Of a stretch of 64,000 nt of DNA, positions 51,001 to 60,403 are shown piece by piece. The notes under the pieces were generated by a model, which saw nothing but the letters and a program-made list of their open reading frames with translations, made no database searches and was not told where the DNA came from. The first letter of the stretch is position 1, and every line of letters begins with the position of its first letter. The position numbers were made by a program, and so were the translations under genes. Source of the DNA: Citrus sinensis (lineage: Eukaryota > Streptophyta > Magnoliopsida > Sapindales > Rutaceae); assembly GCF_022201045.2 (NCBI RefSeq), contig NC_068556.1:8658001-8722000 (forward strand). Reading direction: 5' to 3'.

Positions 51001-51887
51001 TGTTATGTATGCTTGATATGTGATTTATTCCTATTTCCAATTACCTTGCATTCAGATGGTTTACATGTGTTTTAGATTGGTACACTAATTTAAGCATTGA
51101 ACAGATTGGATAGCTGTTTTAGCATGCTCCATGACCATCATAGGGCTTCTTCATAACCGCAGGCAATGGATTTTGTACTCATGCTTTGCTGGCATGACAC
51201 TTGCTGTTTTCTGGTTATATTACATGCTGAGGTACATGAAACTCTTGCCTTTATGATTGATGCTGAGTATATGAACTCTGTATAATCAACATCAATTCTA
51301 AGTCATGAAATTAAAATAAAAAGGTAAATCACAATTAAGTTTTATCTCCACTAGGGAGAGAAAGAGGCAATGGGGGTTAGGAAGAATTGGAAAGTGTCAG
51401 ACACTGATCTTGTTGAGTTTTTTGCTTTCTGTTTTTCCTAATTTCTCATTTTTTTTCTAAAAAACTTGAATTTTTTCATTTTATATTTGCCTGGGAGTTG
51501 CATCCCTTTTCTGTTTGAGTGTGTCTCAACTCTGTTTGTTGTGGCCTTGTTTATTTCACTGACCATGAGATGTTTCATGCACTTTAATTTGCTGGATGTT
51601 GTAATGTATTTGATTCTGTTTATGTGATGCTAATAAATGTGCCAGACTGCCAAAATTTCGGTGGGATGTCATCTGGCTTCCATTTGGACCACTTAGGTGT
51701 GTTTTCAAAGTTAATTTGTACTTCTCTCTTTTTGATTGTTACCATTAAGATCATTTAGAAATTTATATCTATTTGATTGAATTGCAGTGGAGCTGGAATC
51801 TGCCTCTATGTTGATCATGCACTGAACGAGTCAAGAGAAGATGTGAGAAAACTTCGAAGCTATATGTATGCTTACAAAGCTAGCTAA
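48049..51887 (+). CDS. Plant multi-pass membrane protein of unknown function
   Basis: Seven exons, 48049-48154, 48273-48334, 48448-48531, 49220-49274, 51105-51231, 51646-51696 and 51788-51887, join in frame to give 194 aa. The soluble N-terminus (about 1-55) includes MDTQEQEELVRLFERSQAQQ. Four hydrophobic segments follow: SVFAAFLFCFAAFLVYSIF (about 57-75), SWMIIVADWIAVLACSMTII (about 96-118), LYSCFAGMTLAVFWLYYML (about 126-147), and a weaker one around FGPLSGAGICLYV. The C-terminus is charged (ESREDVRKLRSYMYAYKAS). A conserved-looking stretch, LPKFRWDVIWLPFGPLSG, faces a loop. I recall similar uncharacterised plant proteins but no experimental role. Every intron is GT-AG and phases fit, so the model is firm although the function is unknown. 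The start could also be the second ATG at 48052. Confidence 0.85.
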
Positions 51888-52817
51888 ACATTTCTCGCTC
51901 TATTTTGCTTCACCTTGTTTGATACTACTTGTCACAGACAAGATGACAGATGAAGTAGGATTCTGTGCCTTATTGAATGAAAATATGCAAACTAGAAGCA
52001 ACTGGAATCAATTAATTAAAGTTTCCAAATGCCAGCATTCCACTGAACTTTTCTGTTTCTCTATGTGTGATCATTATTATTATTATTAGGATTTCTCTAT
52101 GATGATGGTGATGATTATTATTATTATTTGTTTATGCACATCACTTTGTTCACATTTATCTTTGTGTATAGGCTGTATGGAAATGTTTCAAGAATTGTCA
52201 TTTATTTATGTGTCTGCACTGATGAAACCCCCAATTTTTTATCTCGCTAATAATGAAGTATATGCCCTAAACAAAATATCAGTCTTGCTCAGTCTAAGCC
52301 CTAACCTGGAAATTTAAATATCTAATAATCCTATTGCTTGTGGCACATGACTTAACTTCAAAATGCTATTATTGTGGAACATTCAGCATTGTTTCCAGCG
52401 CACTACTATTTTTGCATAAAGAACATTTCTGCAATGATCTTGAAACATCACCAGATGCAAGGATGCCCTATTTGCAAAACCTTCTGGAGAAAAAACTTCA
52501 CATCCAGATTCCAGTCAATTAATACCATGTACCTAGGAGGCAAAACATTGAATTCAATTGGAGACCTTTAACCTTTCTCAGAAGCCATAAATATGGCATT
52601 TATCTAAAAGGGAAATTCAATTGGAAAGTAACTTTTGACTTTTCTAACAAGCCATTGGTAACAATCTAAAAAGCAACTCCATCCAAAACAACACATTAAA
52701 GTTCAAACAGATGGAAAAAAACACTAGTCTTTCTCATAACACTTGAATAGCATGCCAAAACTATCATGTAAACCTATCCTGCCTATCCAACGGTTTTCTT
52801 TGAACAGAGTGTTAAAC
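51888..52817. other. Convergent 3' regions of the membrane protein and eL31 genes
   Basis: The open frames at 51868-52571 lack family features. A TTA/TTATTA microsatellite lies at about 52074-52087 and 52115-52128. I see no extra gene. Confidence 0.5.
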
Positions 52818-54037
52818 TTAATCCTCATCTTCAATGACCTTGGTGCCAAGCCCCCTCAGTCCTTCTGGTGGGATTTCTGCAACAGTTACAAGAGAGTACA
52901 GCTCTTCCTTAGCGTCTTCATCATCGTTCCTCCTGCGAGCAATGCGAACCCTAACCCTCCTTGGAACACTTCGGATGCCCCTGCTCCAGATTTGCTTGTT
53001 CAATTTGACATCAACCCTAACATCCTTAGTGCCCATAGCTTTCTCTGCAAATTTCCTGATCTCCTTAATGGCTTTTGGAGCTTTCTTCTTGAATGTACTA
53101 TTTCCACAATGGCGGTTCACAAAAAATTAGTCAAGTTCTTTACCATGATACTAAAAATTGCAAAGGCAATCCCGCATGATGCAAGAAACACAACACAGAC
53201 CAAAGGGAGCAGTGACACACTTAAAAGTTCTCTCATTCTGACAACAATAAGCTGCAAAGGCAGCTTATTGTAAAAAGTTTATTCATTAACAGAAAAAGCC
53301 ATAAAATGCTAACACCTACAACACTAGCCCTTCCATTCTCTGCTACGAGCTCGGTTAAGAAGCTCCATGTGTCATCTGATCCTAATATGATATAAATTTT
53401 GTACAGTCTAAAGTTAAGTGTTTCTCATAATATACTTACACTCTAAAGTTAAAAGTGCCTCAACCATACGAAATTTGGGGAGGCACTGACGCTGAAAATT
53501 GTACACCTCTGCCACAACACTCCTACAAACACCCTTAAGAACTAAAAGCAATGGCTAATGAACCAAGCTTGGCCTCATAAGCCACCAAATTCCAACTGCA
53601 AGTCCATGTTGAGAAAAGGTTGCGAAAATATGAATCCTAAATACAACTGATTGCCAAATTCACCATTAAAACGACCTAAATACCCATCCTAGAACCACCA
53701 TCTCACCATCATCCACCTCCAATCCTCCACGGTCTATCACTACTCAAAAGCATCAAATTTTCAATTAAATAATGCAAATGCAAATAGATTTCGACTAACA
53801 CAACCCCATTTACTTAACTATAAAAAGAAGGAAAAAATAACTAGAGAACAATCTCAAAAAGACTACTTAAATATGGTTAAATGAAGATAGAATAACAAAA
53901 CGATGATGTTCGATAAATGGGCATGGATAAGAAGCCAAGAAACCAGTCACTGACCAGCCATGTAGACGCTTGTGAAGGTTGATGGTGAACTCTCTGGTCA
54001 CCACCTCCTCCTTTCGTCCCTTGGTCTTCTCCACCAT
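52818..54037 (-). CDS. RPL31: Large ribosomal subunit protein eL31 (RPL31)
   Basis: eL31 sits near the peptide exit tunnel of the cytosolic 60S subunit. Two minus-strand exons, 54037-53955 and 53097-52818, join as TG|T at a GT-AG intron to give 120 aa, the usual plant length. The N-terminus reads [20 protein letters not shown], then [20 protein letters not shown]. The middle has [20 protein letters not shown] and the basic [20 protein letters not shown]. The C-terminus reads [20 protein letters not shown] and ends in acidic EDED. The exon split falls after the conserved LHG. A frame entirely from the second exon would start upstream inside the intron and is not used. Confidence 0.96.
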
Positions 54038-54471
54038 TTTCTCTCTCTTTCACCTGCATTCAGTCACCCACCAGTTACTTTAAAAAAAATCCCACATATT
54101 TAATTAGACCAATTGAAACTTAAAGCAACTAAAGAGTTCATACAAAATCAAAGTTCGGAGAGACACCTTTAGGGGTTTCAAGGAATGCAGAAACTCGAGA
54201 GGGGGAATGAAAGAGGAGACGGGGGTTCAATTAAATGATCTCAAAAGTGAAAACCCTAGCTTGTGCACCGTAATGGAGTTCTTTTAAAAATTTATATTTG
54301 GGCTGGGCTTCGTATTTGGGCCCTGGCAATTTTTTTTCAAAAGTGACGGCACGTGATCTCACGCGCACTGCTCTTTAGAAAAAGACATGTTTCTCTAGGT
54401 TTGAGAAAAGAAATATAAAATCTCTAATATTTTAAAAAAACACATAACTCCCTTTCCGTTAATAATTTTAT
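54038..54471. other. eL31 leader and promoter, up to the edge of a transposon
   Basis: A 5' untranslated exon or intron of eL31 probably covers 54038-54230. Beyond 54330 the sequence is plain AT-rich DNA ending at the 9-bp target duplication of the next element (54463-54471). Confidence 0.5.
54250..54322 (-). promoter_or_regulatory. Promoter of eL31: telo-box and site II elements
   Basis: The plus strand carries AAACCCTAG (54251-54259), TGGGCT (54304-54309) and TGGGCC (54317-54322). On the minus-strand gene these lie 213-285 bp upstream of the start codon. This is the same telo-box/site II pair seen before eS30 in this window. The order in eL31 (site II distal, telo-box proximal) is the same as in eS30. 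Confidence 0.75.
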
Positions 54472-54546
54472 GGCGTTTGTTATCTTACATGATAAGATAA
54501 CAAACATAACAAAATGAGAAGCGTTGAATTTGAAGTTTCAAATCCA

Positions 54547-55001
54547 ACATTTGGAAAGGAAAAGTAATATATAAGAGGAATTGTAGGGAAGCTTGGGAAA
54601 ACGGGACAAATTCAAATTCGAAGGTTTTCTTTTATATTTAATTTATTTATTCAAATAATCCAATGCTCGCATGATCATAAAATTAGTCATGGTCCTAATG
54701 TAAATCTTAGCAAATTTATGTAAAAATGTCATTAATTAAATATGTGTAATAATAATAATGACATTAATAATTAAACATTTGGAAAGGAAAAGTAATATAT
54801 CAGAGGAATTGTAGGGAAGCTTGGGAAAACGGGACAAATTCAAATTCGAAGGTTTTCTTTTCTATTTAATTTATTTATTCAAATAATCCAATGCTCGCAT
54901 GATCATAAAATTAGTCATGGTCCTAATGTAAATCTTAGCAAATTTATGTAAAAATGTCATTAATTAAATATGTGTAATAATAATAATGACATTAATAAAT
55001 A
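54547..55001. repeat. 228-bp tandem duplication in the left arm of the Mutator-like element
   Basis: Copies begin at 54547 and 54775 (ACATTTGGAAAGGAAAAG) and are almost identical through the TAATAATAATGACATTAATAA tail. Part of it reappears inverted at about 56950-57060, the right arm. Confidence 0.92.
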
Positions 55002-55372
55002 ATAATAACAACAATAATAATGATGACAAAAATAATAATAATAACAGTAATAAATTTTAATAATGATAATAATAATAGAAGTAATAATTTATTAAATTCA
55101 TTATTATTATTTAAAATACTATTATAATGATAATTATTATTTTCATTATTATTTATTAAAATATTATTAATTTTATTATTCTTTATTAATTTATTAAATT
55201 TTAATTTTTAATTATTATTTGAATTAAGGATAAAATTAGTATTAAAAATTTTAGTTGGGGATAAAAAAGTCATTATTTGAAATAGAGTTTTGATTTCTAA
55301 CCCCTGGAAATCAGAACTCTAATAATGATTCCTAAATTTATGAGTCCACATTGCTCCCATTCCGATTCTAAG

Positions 55373-56026
55373 TAGGGGTGGGCAAAAAAACCGTAATGTT
55401 AAAAAAACCGAACTGAACCGACGGTTTTTTCTAATTCGGTTCGGTTTTTATTTTTTAAAAAAACTGAATATACCGTTTGTAAAAAAAACCGAAATGTCGG
55501 TTCGGTATTCGGTTCACTTAGCTGAACTGAAAAACTGAACCGAAAAACTGAATTATTTTTTGATTTTATTCAAATCAAACATGTGTTAATAATTTTATTC
55601 AAATCAAACATGATTTTATTCAAATCAAACATGTGTTATTTCTCTTTATAACATTATGATTATGTTTATATAGATGGAGTATTGGAGTTTGGTTATGTAT
55701 TTTGAAATTTTAATATTTCATATTTTGGGAGTATCTTATTAATAGTTAGTAAGATATTCAGGATAAAATGTGTTTTGAATACTTTGTATTTATTGTTAAT
55801 ATTTGTAATAAAATTAGGATAAATTAATTGTTGAAAAAAATTATTACATTCATGAGGCCCAATGGGCTAAAAAATTAAAAATTCAAAATAGGTCCAGAAC
55901 CGAAAAAACCGAACCAATCCGAAAAGAATCATTTGAGTTCGGTTCTTATTCGGTTCTTTTTATAAAATAACCGATTTAAATCGGTTCTACTTAATTTCGA
56001 ACCAAACCGAACCGTGCCCACCCCTA
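55373..56026. mobile_element. hAT-type MITE (654 bp) with perfect 8-bp target duplication
   Basis: Perfect 12-bp terminal inverted repeats TAGGGGTGGGCA and TGCCCACCCCTA are flanked by ATTCTAAG on both sides (55365-55372 and 56027-56034). An 8-bp duplication is the hAT signature. The inside is rich in CCGAACCGAA/CGGTTCGGTT words near both ends and has no transposase. The perfect duplication suggests it is relatively young. Confidence 0.93.
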
Positions 56027-56579
56027 ATTCTAAGCTTTCATTTTATAGGTGAACAACTTATTGATTCTTATTCTTTCATTCCAATTCACATTACTATTTA
56101 GTAAACACAACATTAGGCTTATTGGTGGTAAGAATAGAATGGGCAAGGGAAGGCAGCAACACTTTTCTTATTTTTCTTATTAACCAAAACCATTATGGAT
56201 GTGTTTTACTTAGATGGTTTATGATTGTCTAGTATTTAAGAATGGGTGTGAATGAGATACACACAAGGAATTATGATTTCACTTTTAAAATTTATAAAAC
56301 TAAAGGCGTTTGTTACCTTACGATTTGACCATCTTTTCAATCAGCTTCAACCGGTAAACTTATATTTGTACTAACTACAAGTGTCGAAATCTTGATGATA
56401 TGCTTGTTGGACTCTTATGTTTGTTACCTTATTATATAAGGTCTTGTTAAATTCAAGAATCAGAATTTTGATTCTTAGGAGGTTGGGAATCAGAACTCCA
56501 TTCTCAAATATACTTTTTTACCTCCAACTAAATTTCTTAATACATATTTTATCCTTAATTTAAATAATAATTTAAAATA

Positions 56580-56940
56580 AATTGTAATATAACAATATTT
56601 TTAATAATAATAAAATTAATAAATTATCATCATCGTCAATGTCGTCGTCATCATTATTATTGTCCATGTTGTTATTATAATTATTATACACTTTATTAAT
56701 TTTATTATTTCAATTATTATTATTTATTATTATTTTCTTTGTTTTATTATTTTCATTTTCAATATTATTTTTATTAATATTGTTATTGTTATTGCTGTTG
56801 TTGATATTATTATTATTATTATTATTATTACTACTACTACTACTATTAGTATTATTATTATTAAAATTTATCAATGTTATTATTATTTTCATCATCATTA
56901 TCATTATTATTGTTATTATTATTTATTAATGTCATTTTTA
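56580..56940. repeat. (TTA)n/(TAA)n low-complexity arm
   Basis: This is a degenerate trinucleotide tract of ATT, TTA, ATC and TAC, mirroring the TAA-rich tract of 54740-55200 in the left arm. It produces an artefactual poly-Asn open frame on the minus strand. Confidence 0.85.
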
Positions 56941-57268
56941 TTATTATACGTATTTAATTAACCTGACATCTTTATGTAAATTTACTAAAATTTACATTAT
57001 GACCACAACTAATTTCATGGTCATGCAAGCATTGGATTATTTGGGGATAAATAAATTAAAGGGAAAATATCCACCGTCCATCTGATTTTGTCCATTTTTT
57101 CAAAAATACACAAATCTTAATTTTTTTGGCTGCACTCCACCTAAAGTAAGGTTTTCTTACACTCACCCACTCCCGTGTTCACGCTGTTAAAATCTCGTTG
57201 ATGTCATAGGGATAAATTTGTCATTTGACCCTTCTTCCTACCTCTCAAAATGCTTTGTTTCAGCACAA

Positions 57269-57598
57269 TTAAATTCTTTGTTTCATCTGGTTCTCTTCCA
57301 ATTCAGAACGAGTCTGAACATACTGATCAAAATTACCGGTATAGAACTTCAATTTCTTGTTTTGCATGTGAATGATGTTTGTGCAAACTCCATTTAGAAA
57401 ATCCTGGGAGTGTGAAATCACCACCAAGATGCGGTCAAATTTCTTCAAGGTCTCTTCCATCCAAACGCAAGCTTCTAGATCTAGATGATTTGTGGGCTCA
57501 ACGAGTAACAGAATGGTTGGGTTAATAAAGAGTGCACGCGTCAATGCAATCCTCATTCTCCAGCCACCAGAGAAATCACGCGTTTTCTTAGCTTGCAT
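57269..57598 (-). pseudogene. ABCF1: Captured ABCF1 fragment, first ATPase module
   Basis: The open frame reads [20 protein letters not shown], then [20 protein letters not shown] and [20 protein letters not shown]. This is the ABC signature (SGGW), Walker B and H-loop (SHS) of the first ATPase half of ABCF1/GCN1-type proteins, which act in translation control and carry no transmembrane part. Walker B has lost its first acidic residue ([11 protein letters not shown] instead of [11 protein letters not shown]), so ATP hydrolysis would be impaired even if it were expressed. It lies in a Pack-MULE and is a copied fragment, not a gene. Confidence 0.85.
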
Positions 57599-57609
57599 AG
57601 TCTTGTTAA

Positions 57610-57825
57610 AACCAAGACCATCGCCTTCAGGTGCTGCTTGAAGTCCATAGTGTCACCCTCCCACCGGGTAACAACTTGATTTTCACACACCCATATTTCA
57701 TGGGCTACTTGGTTTATGAGCCTGAAATCATGGCTGACGAGAACCATACCCCCATCCCACTTATTCAATGCCTCAGCAAGCGAGTCGATTATCTCAATAT
57801 CCAGATGATTAGTTGGCTCATCCAA
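57610..57825 (-). pseudogene. ABCF1: Captured ABCF1 fragment, second ATPase module
   Basis: The frame reads [20 protein letters not shown], then [20 protein letters not shown] and [20 protein letters not shown]. This is the Walker B/D-loop/H-loop end of the second ATPase half and the C-terminal tail of ABCF1. On the minus strand it comes before the first-half module at 57598-57269, the reverse of the order in a normal ABCF1 gene. The pieces were therefore captured separately or rearranged after capture. Confidence 0.83.
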
Positions 57826-58654
57826 GAGACCTGCACTTTTATTTTGTTGTGTGTAATAAAGTCAATGTTCTTACCTTTATTTGCAATTAGATTGATATCG
57901 CCATTTTCTTCACATTACATCACATCATTACCATGCCAAGAAAGAGCAATATCCCCAAAACCATTTGCAACTCCTCCCAATCACCCTCCTCAAACTCTGA
58001 CAGCAAGCCCCGCAGCCATTATTATCCACCGCTTTCACTCCACCATAAACATTTCAGTAGCAATCTCCATCGAAACTTCAATAGGCAACACCATTTTCCC
58101 AGATTCCCTAGCCCAACAATATTTCCTTTTTCTTTCTTCACTACGTACCCAACCTCTCACCAATCTCCTTCAGTTTCTTTGCCACCAATAGCTTGATCTC
58201 AATCGATGATCGTGCCACCAGCAGCTCGAGCCTGAAGATAAGGTTTGGGATAAGGTTTCGGCCAGCCACTTTTTTTTTTTGCATTTATTTAGGGTAAAAT
58301 TATAATTTTATATTTAGGGTAAAATAATCATTTGATCAATTTTCCGTTAGTTCTCTTAACCGCGTGCAAACGGAAGTGGATGGATGCAAGAAAACCTTAT
58401 TTTAGGTGGAGTACAGCAAAAAAAATTAAGATTTGTGTCTTTTTAAAAAAATGGACAAAATTAAATGGACGGTGGATATTTTCCCTAAATTAAATTACAA
58501 TAAGAAAAAAAAAAAAAACCCTCCAAGTCTCAATTTGTCCTGCTTACCCACGCTTCCCTTCAATTCCCCTGATACATTACCTTTCCTTTCCAGCTGTTCT
58601 CATTTTGTTATGTTTGTTACCTTATCATGTAAGGTAATAAATGCCTAATTTTAT

Positions 58655-59529
58655 TTATCTTTCTCACGGTAAAAAGAAAATTATTGTACATTAAAAAAAA
58701 TCACAAAAAAATTATGTGTAAAATTCCTAAATCCTAACCTTAATTTTCAGAGTAACAGTAGCCGTGATTTTGGGGAGGAAGGCAAGCTACACGCGGCATC
58801 ATCACTGTTACAACAGCCCCGCACGACTATAGTAGCATTGCTCCGATGTTGGCGCCTTAGATTTCTCAATTGGCAGTACCGTAACTATTTGGGAACAGAC
58901 GACTTTCTTTTTCCTTTTGCTATTGGTGTGGTTAGAAAAAAAATCACACTTGGATCTTTCTACTTTTGTTCAGGTTCAGACTCAGAATCTGGGTCGGGTT
59001 CTAGATGTTTTTCATAACCTTTTTTTATTTAAGAATTCCAAGTCAAGAGGAGAGGGTAGGTAAAATTTCTCCAAGTTCTAAACAGAGGAGTTGAAGCCAA
59101 GATTGAAATTGATGACAAGTGAAATTTGCTTGGAAAGCTGTTGGGAAAAGCGAAGTTGCTTGGAAAGCTGTTGGCTTCCCGAGTAAGGGGAGTTTGCCCG
59201 GAAAGTAGTTTGGTAAAAGCCATTTGTCATTTGGTTTAAGTGTGATAAAATGTAAAAGAGTTTTGGTGGCTGCTTACGACGTTGTTTGAGAGGCACTATC
59301 ATATTGTGTGTACATGAAAACGGTGGTGGATGAGGAGGAGGTGGCACCATGTGATGGAGACTAGGGCTGGGCTGGGGATGGGTGATGATTTAACACGTCA
59401 TTTACTATATATACAAGGGCGCTACTGCAGTACATGCATCTCATACATGTATAAAAAATAGCCATTGGATAAAATTGGAATAGATCGAATGGTTGAGATT
59501 TTTTATTATTATTAAATATGAAAGAAATG
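58655..59529. other. Intergenic DNA, no recognised gene
   Basis: Two 18-bp copies of TTGCTTGGAAAGCTGTTG lie near 59127-59174. Minus-strand open frames at 59029-59350 are Ser/Pro/Phe-rich with no domain and are not called. Confidence 0.45.
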
Positions 59530-60403
59530 GAAACCTGAAAAACCAGTAAACATGAAACATATACTGTTAACTTGAAACTAGCATCATTAAACTTAAAACC
59601 AAAGGAACTTGAAACTTAGAGTAATGAACATGGAATTTGGGATTATTAACTTGCAACCCCGATTAATGGACCAATAAACATGAAAACACCTACCGTTAAC
59701 TTGAAATTGTGACTATTAAACTAGAAACCAAATGAACTTTAAACTTAGAGCAATAAACATAGAACTTTTGATCATTAACTTGCAACCCCGAAAATTATGC
59801 AATTAATGGACCAATAAACATGAAACTCCTACCATTAACTTGAAACTGGGACTAATAAACTTGAAATCAAATGAACTTTAAACTGAGGAAAATTAACATG
59901 AAACTTGGGATCATTTACATGCAACCTTGAAAATCATGCAGTTAATGGACCAATAAATATGAAACACCTACCATTAACTTGAAACTGAGACCATTAAACT
60001 TGAAACCAAATGAACTTGAAACTGAGGGCAATGAACATGGAACTTGGGATTGTTTACTTGCAACCCCGAAAATTATGTAATTAATGGACCAATAAACACG
60101 AAACACCTACCATTAACTTGAAACCAAAGAAACTTGAAACTAAGAGCAATGAACACAGAACTTGGGATCATTAAATTGCAACCCCGAAAATCATGCAACT
60201 AATGGACCAATAAACATAAAACACCTACCATTAACTTAAAACTAGGACCATTAAACTTGAAACCAAAAGAACTTGAAACTTAAAGCAATGAGCATGGAAC
60301 TTAGGATCATTAACTTGCAACCCCGAAATCATGCAATTAATGGACCAATAGAAATGAAACATCTACTGTTAACTTGATTCTGTGACCATTAAACTTGAAA
60401 ATA
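59530..60403. repeat. Minisatellite array of about 139-bp units (about 6 copies) with 20-bp sub-units
   Basis: The word CCAATAAAC(A) recurs at 59671, 59811, 59950, 60089, 60207 and 60345, so spacing is 139-140 bp except for one shortened unit (118). Inside each unit, AACTTGAAAC-like words recur about every 20 bp (TTAACTTGAAACTGAGACCA, TTAAACTTGAAACCAAATGA, AACATGGAACTTGGGATCAT). The array is thus a higher-order repeat built from a degenerate 20-bp ancestor. Confidence 0.9.

Larger units (their letters stand above)
57061..58485. mobile_element. Pack-MULE (1.4 kb) carrying ABCF1 gene pieces
   Basis: Terminal inverted repeats begin GGGAAAATATCCACCGTCCA on both ends and stay similar for about 100 bp (GTCCATTTTTTCAAAAA, ACACAAATCTTAATTTTTTT, CTCCACCTAAAGTAAGG). 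Exact 9-bp target duplications TAAATTAAA lie at 57052-57060 and 58486-58494. The insertion point is inside the right arm of the larger Mutator-like element, whose sequence continues seamlessly on either side. The cargo is ABCF-like coding sequence on the minus strand plus an unidentified Ser/Pro/His-rich stretch (57930-58200). Long TIRs, 9-bp duplication and captured host exons together define a Pack-MULE. Confidence 0.88.
54472..58645. mobile_element. Mutator-like element (4.2 kb) with 9-bp target duplication, containing nested insertions
   Basis: The left end reads GGCGTTTGTTATCTTACATG and the right end, reverse-complemented, reads GGCATTTATTACCTTACATG. Homology continues inward for well over 100 bp (ATAACAAAATGAGAA, GGAAAGGAAAAGTAATATA, GGGAAGCTTGGG). 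Both sides are flanked by TAATTTTAT (54463-54471 and 58646-58654), a perfect 9-bp duplication. Long inverted repeats plus a 9-bp duplication define Mutator-like elements. No transposase is visible inside, so it is non-autonomous. It holds a hAT MITE (55373-56026) and a Pack-MULE (57061-58485), and much (TAA)n/(TTA)n sequence in its two arms. A further copy of its terminal word (GGCGTTTGTTACCTTAC) sits at about 56304. Confidence 0.82.

Noticed and set aside
52743-53273. 176-codon plus-strand open frame
   Set aside because: It is antisense to exon 2 of RPL31 on the minus strand, and has no domain.
56710-56904. Poly-Asn open frame on the minus strand
   Set aside because: It is an artefact of a (TTA)n/(TAA)n tract inside a transposon arm.
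57631-58191. 186-codon plus-strand frame overlapping the ABCF1 pieces
   Set aside because: The 5' half is antisense of ABCF1 sequence. Only the 3' part could be separate cargo, so it is not called as a gene.
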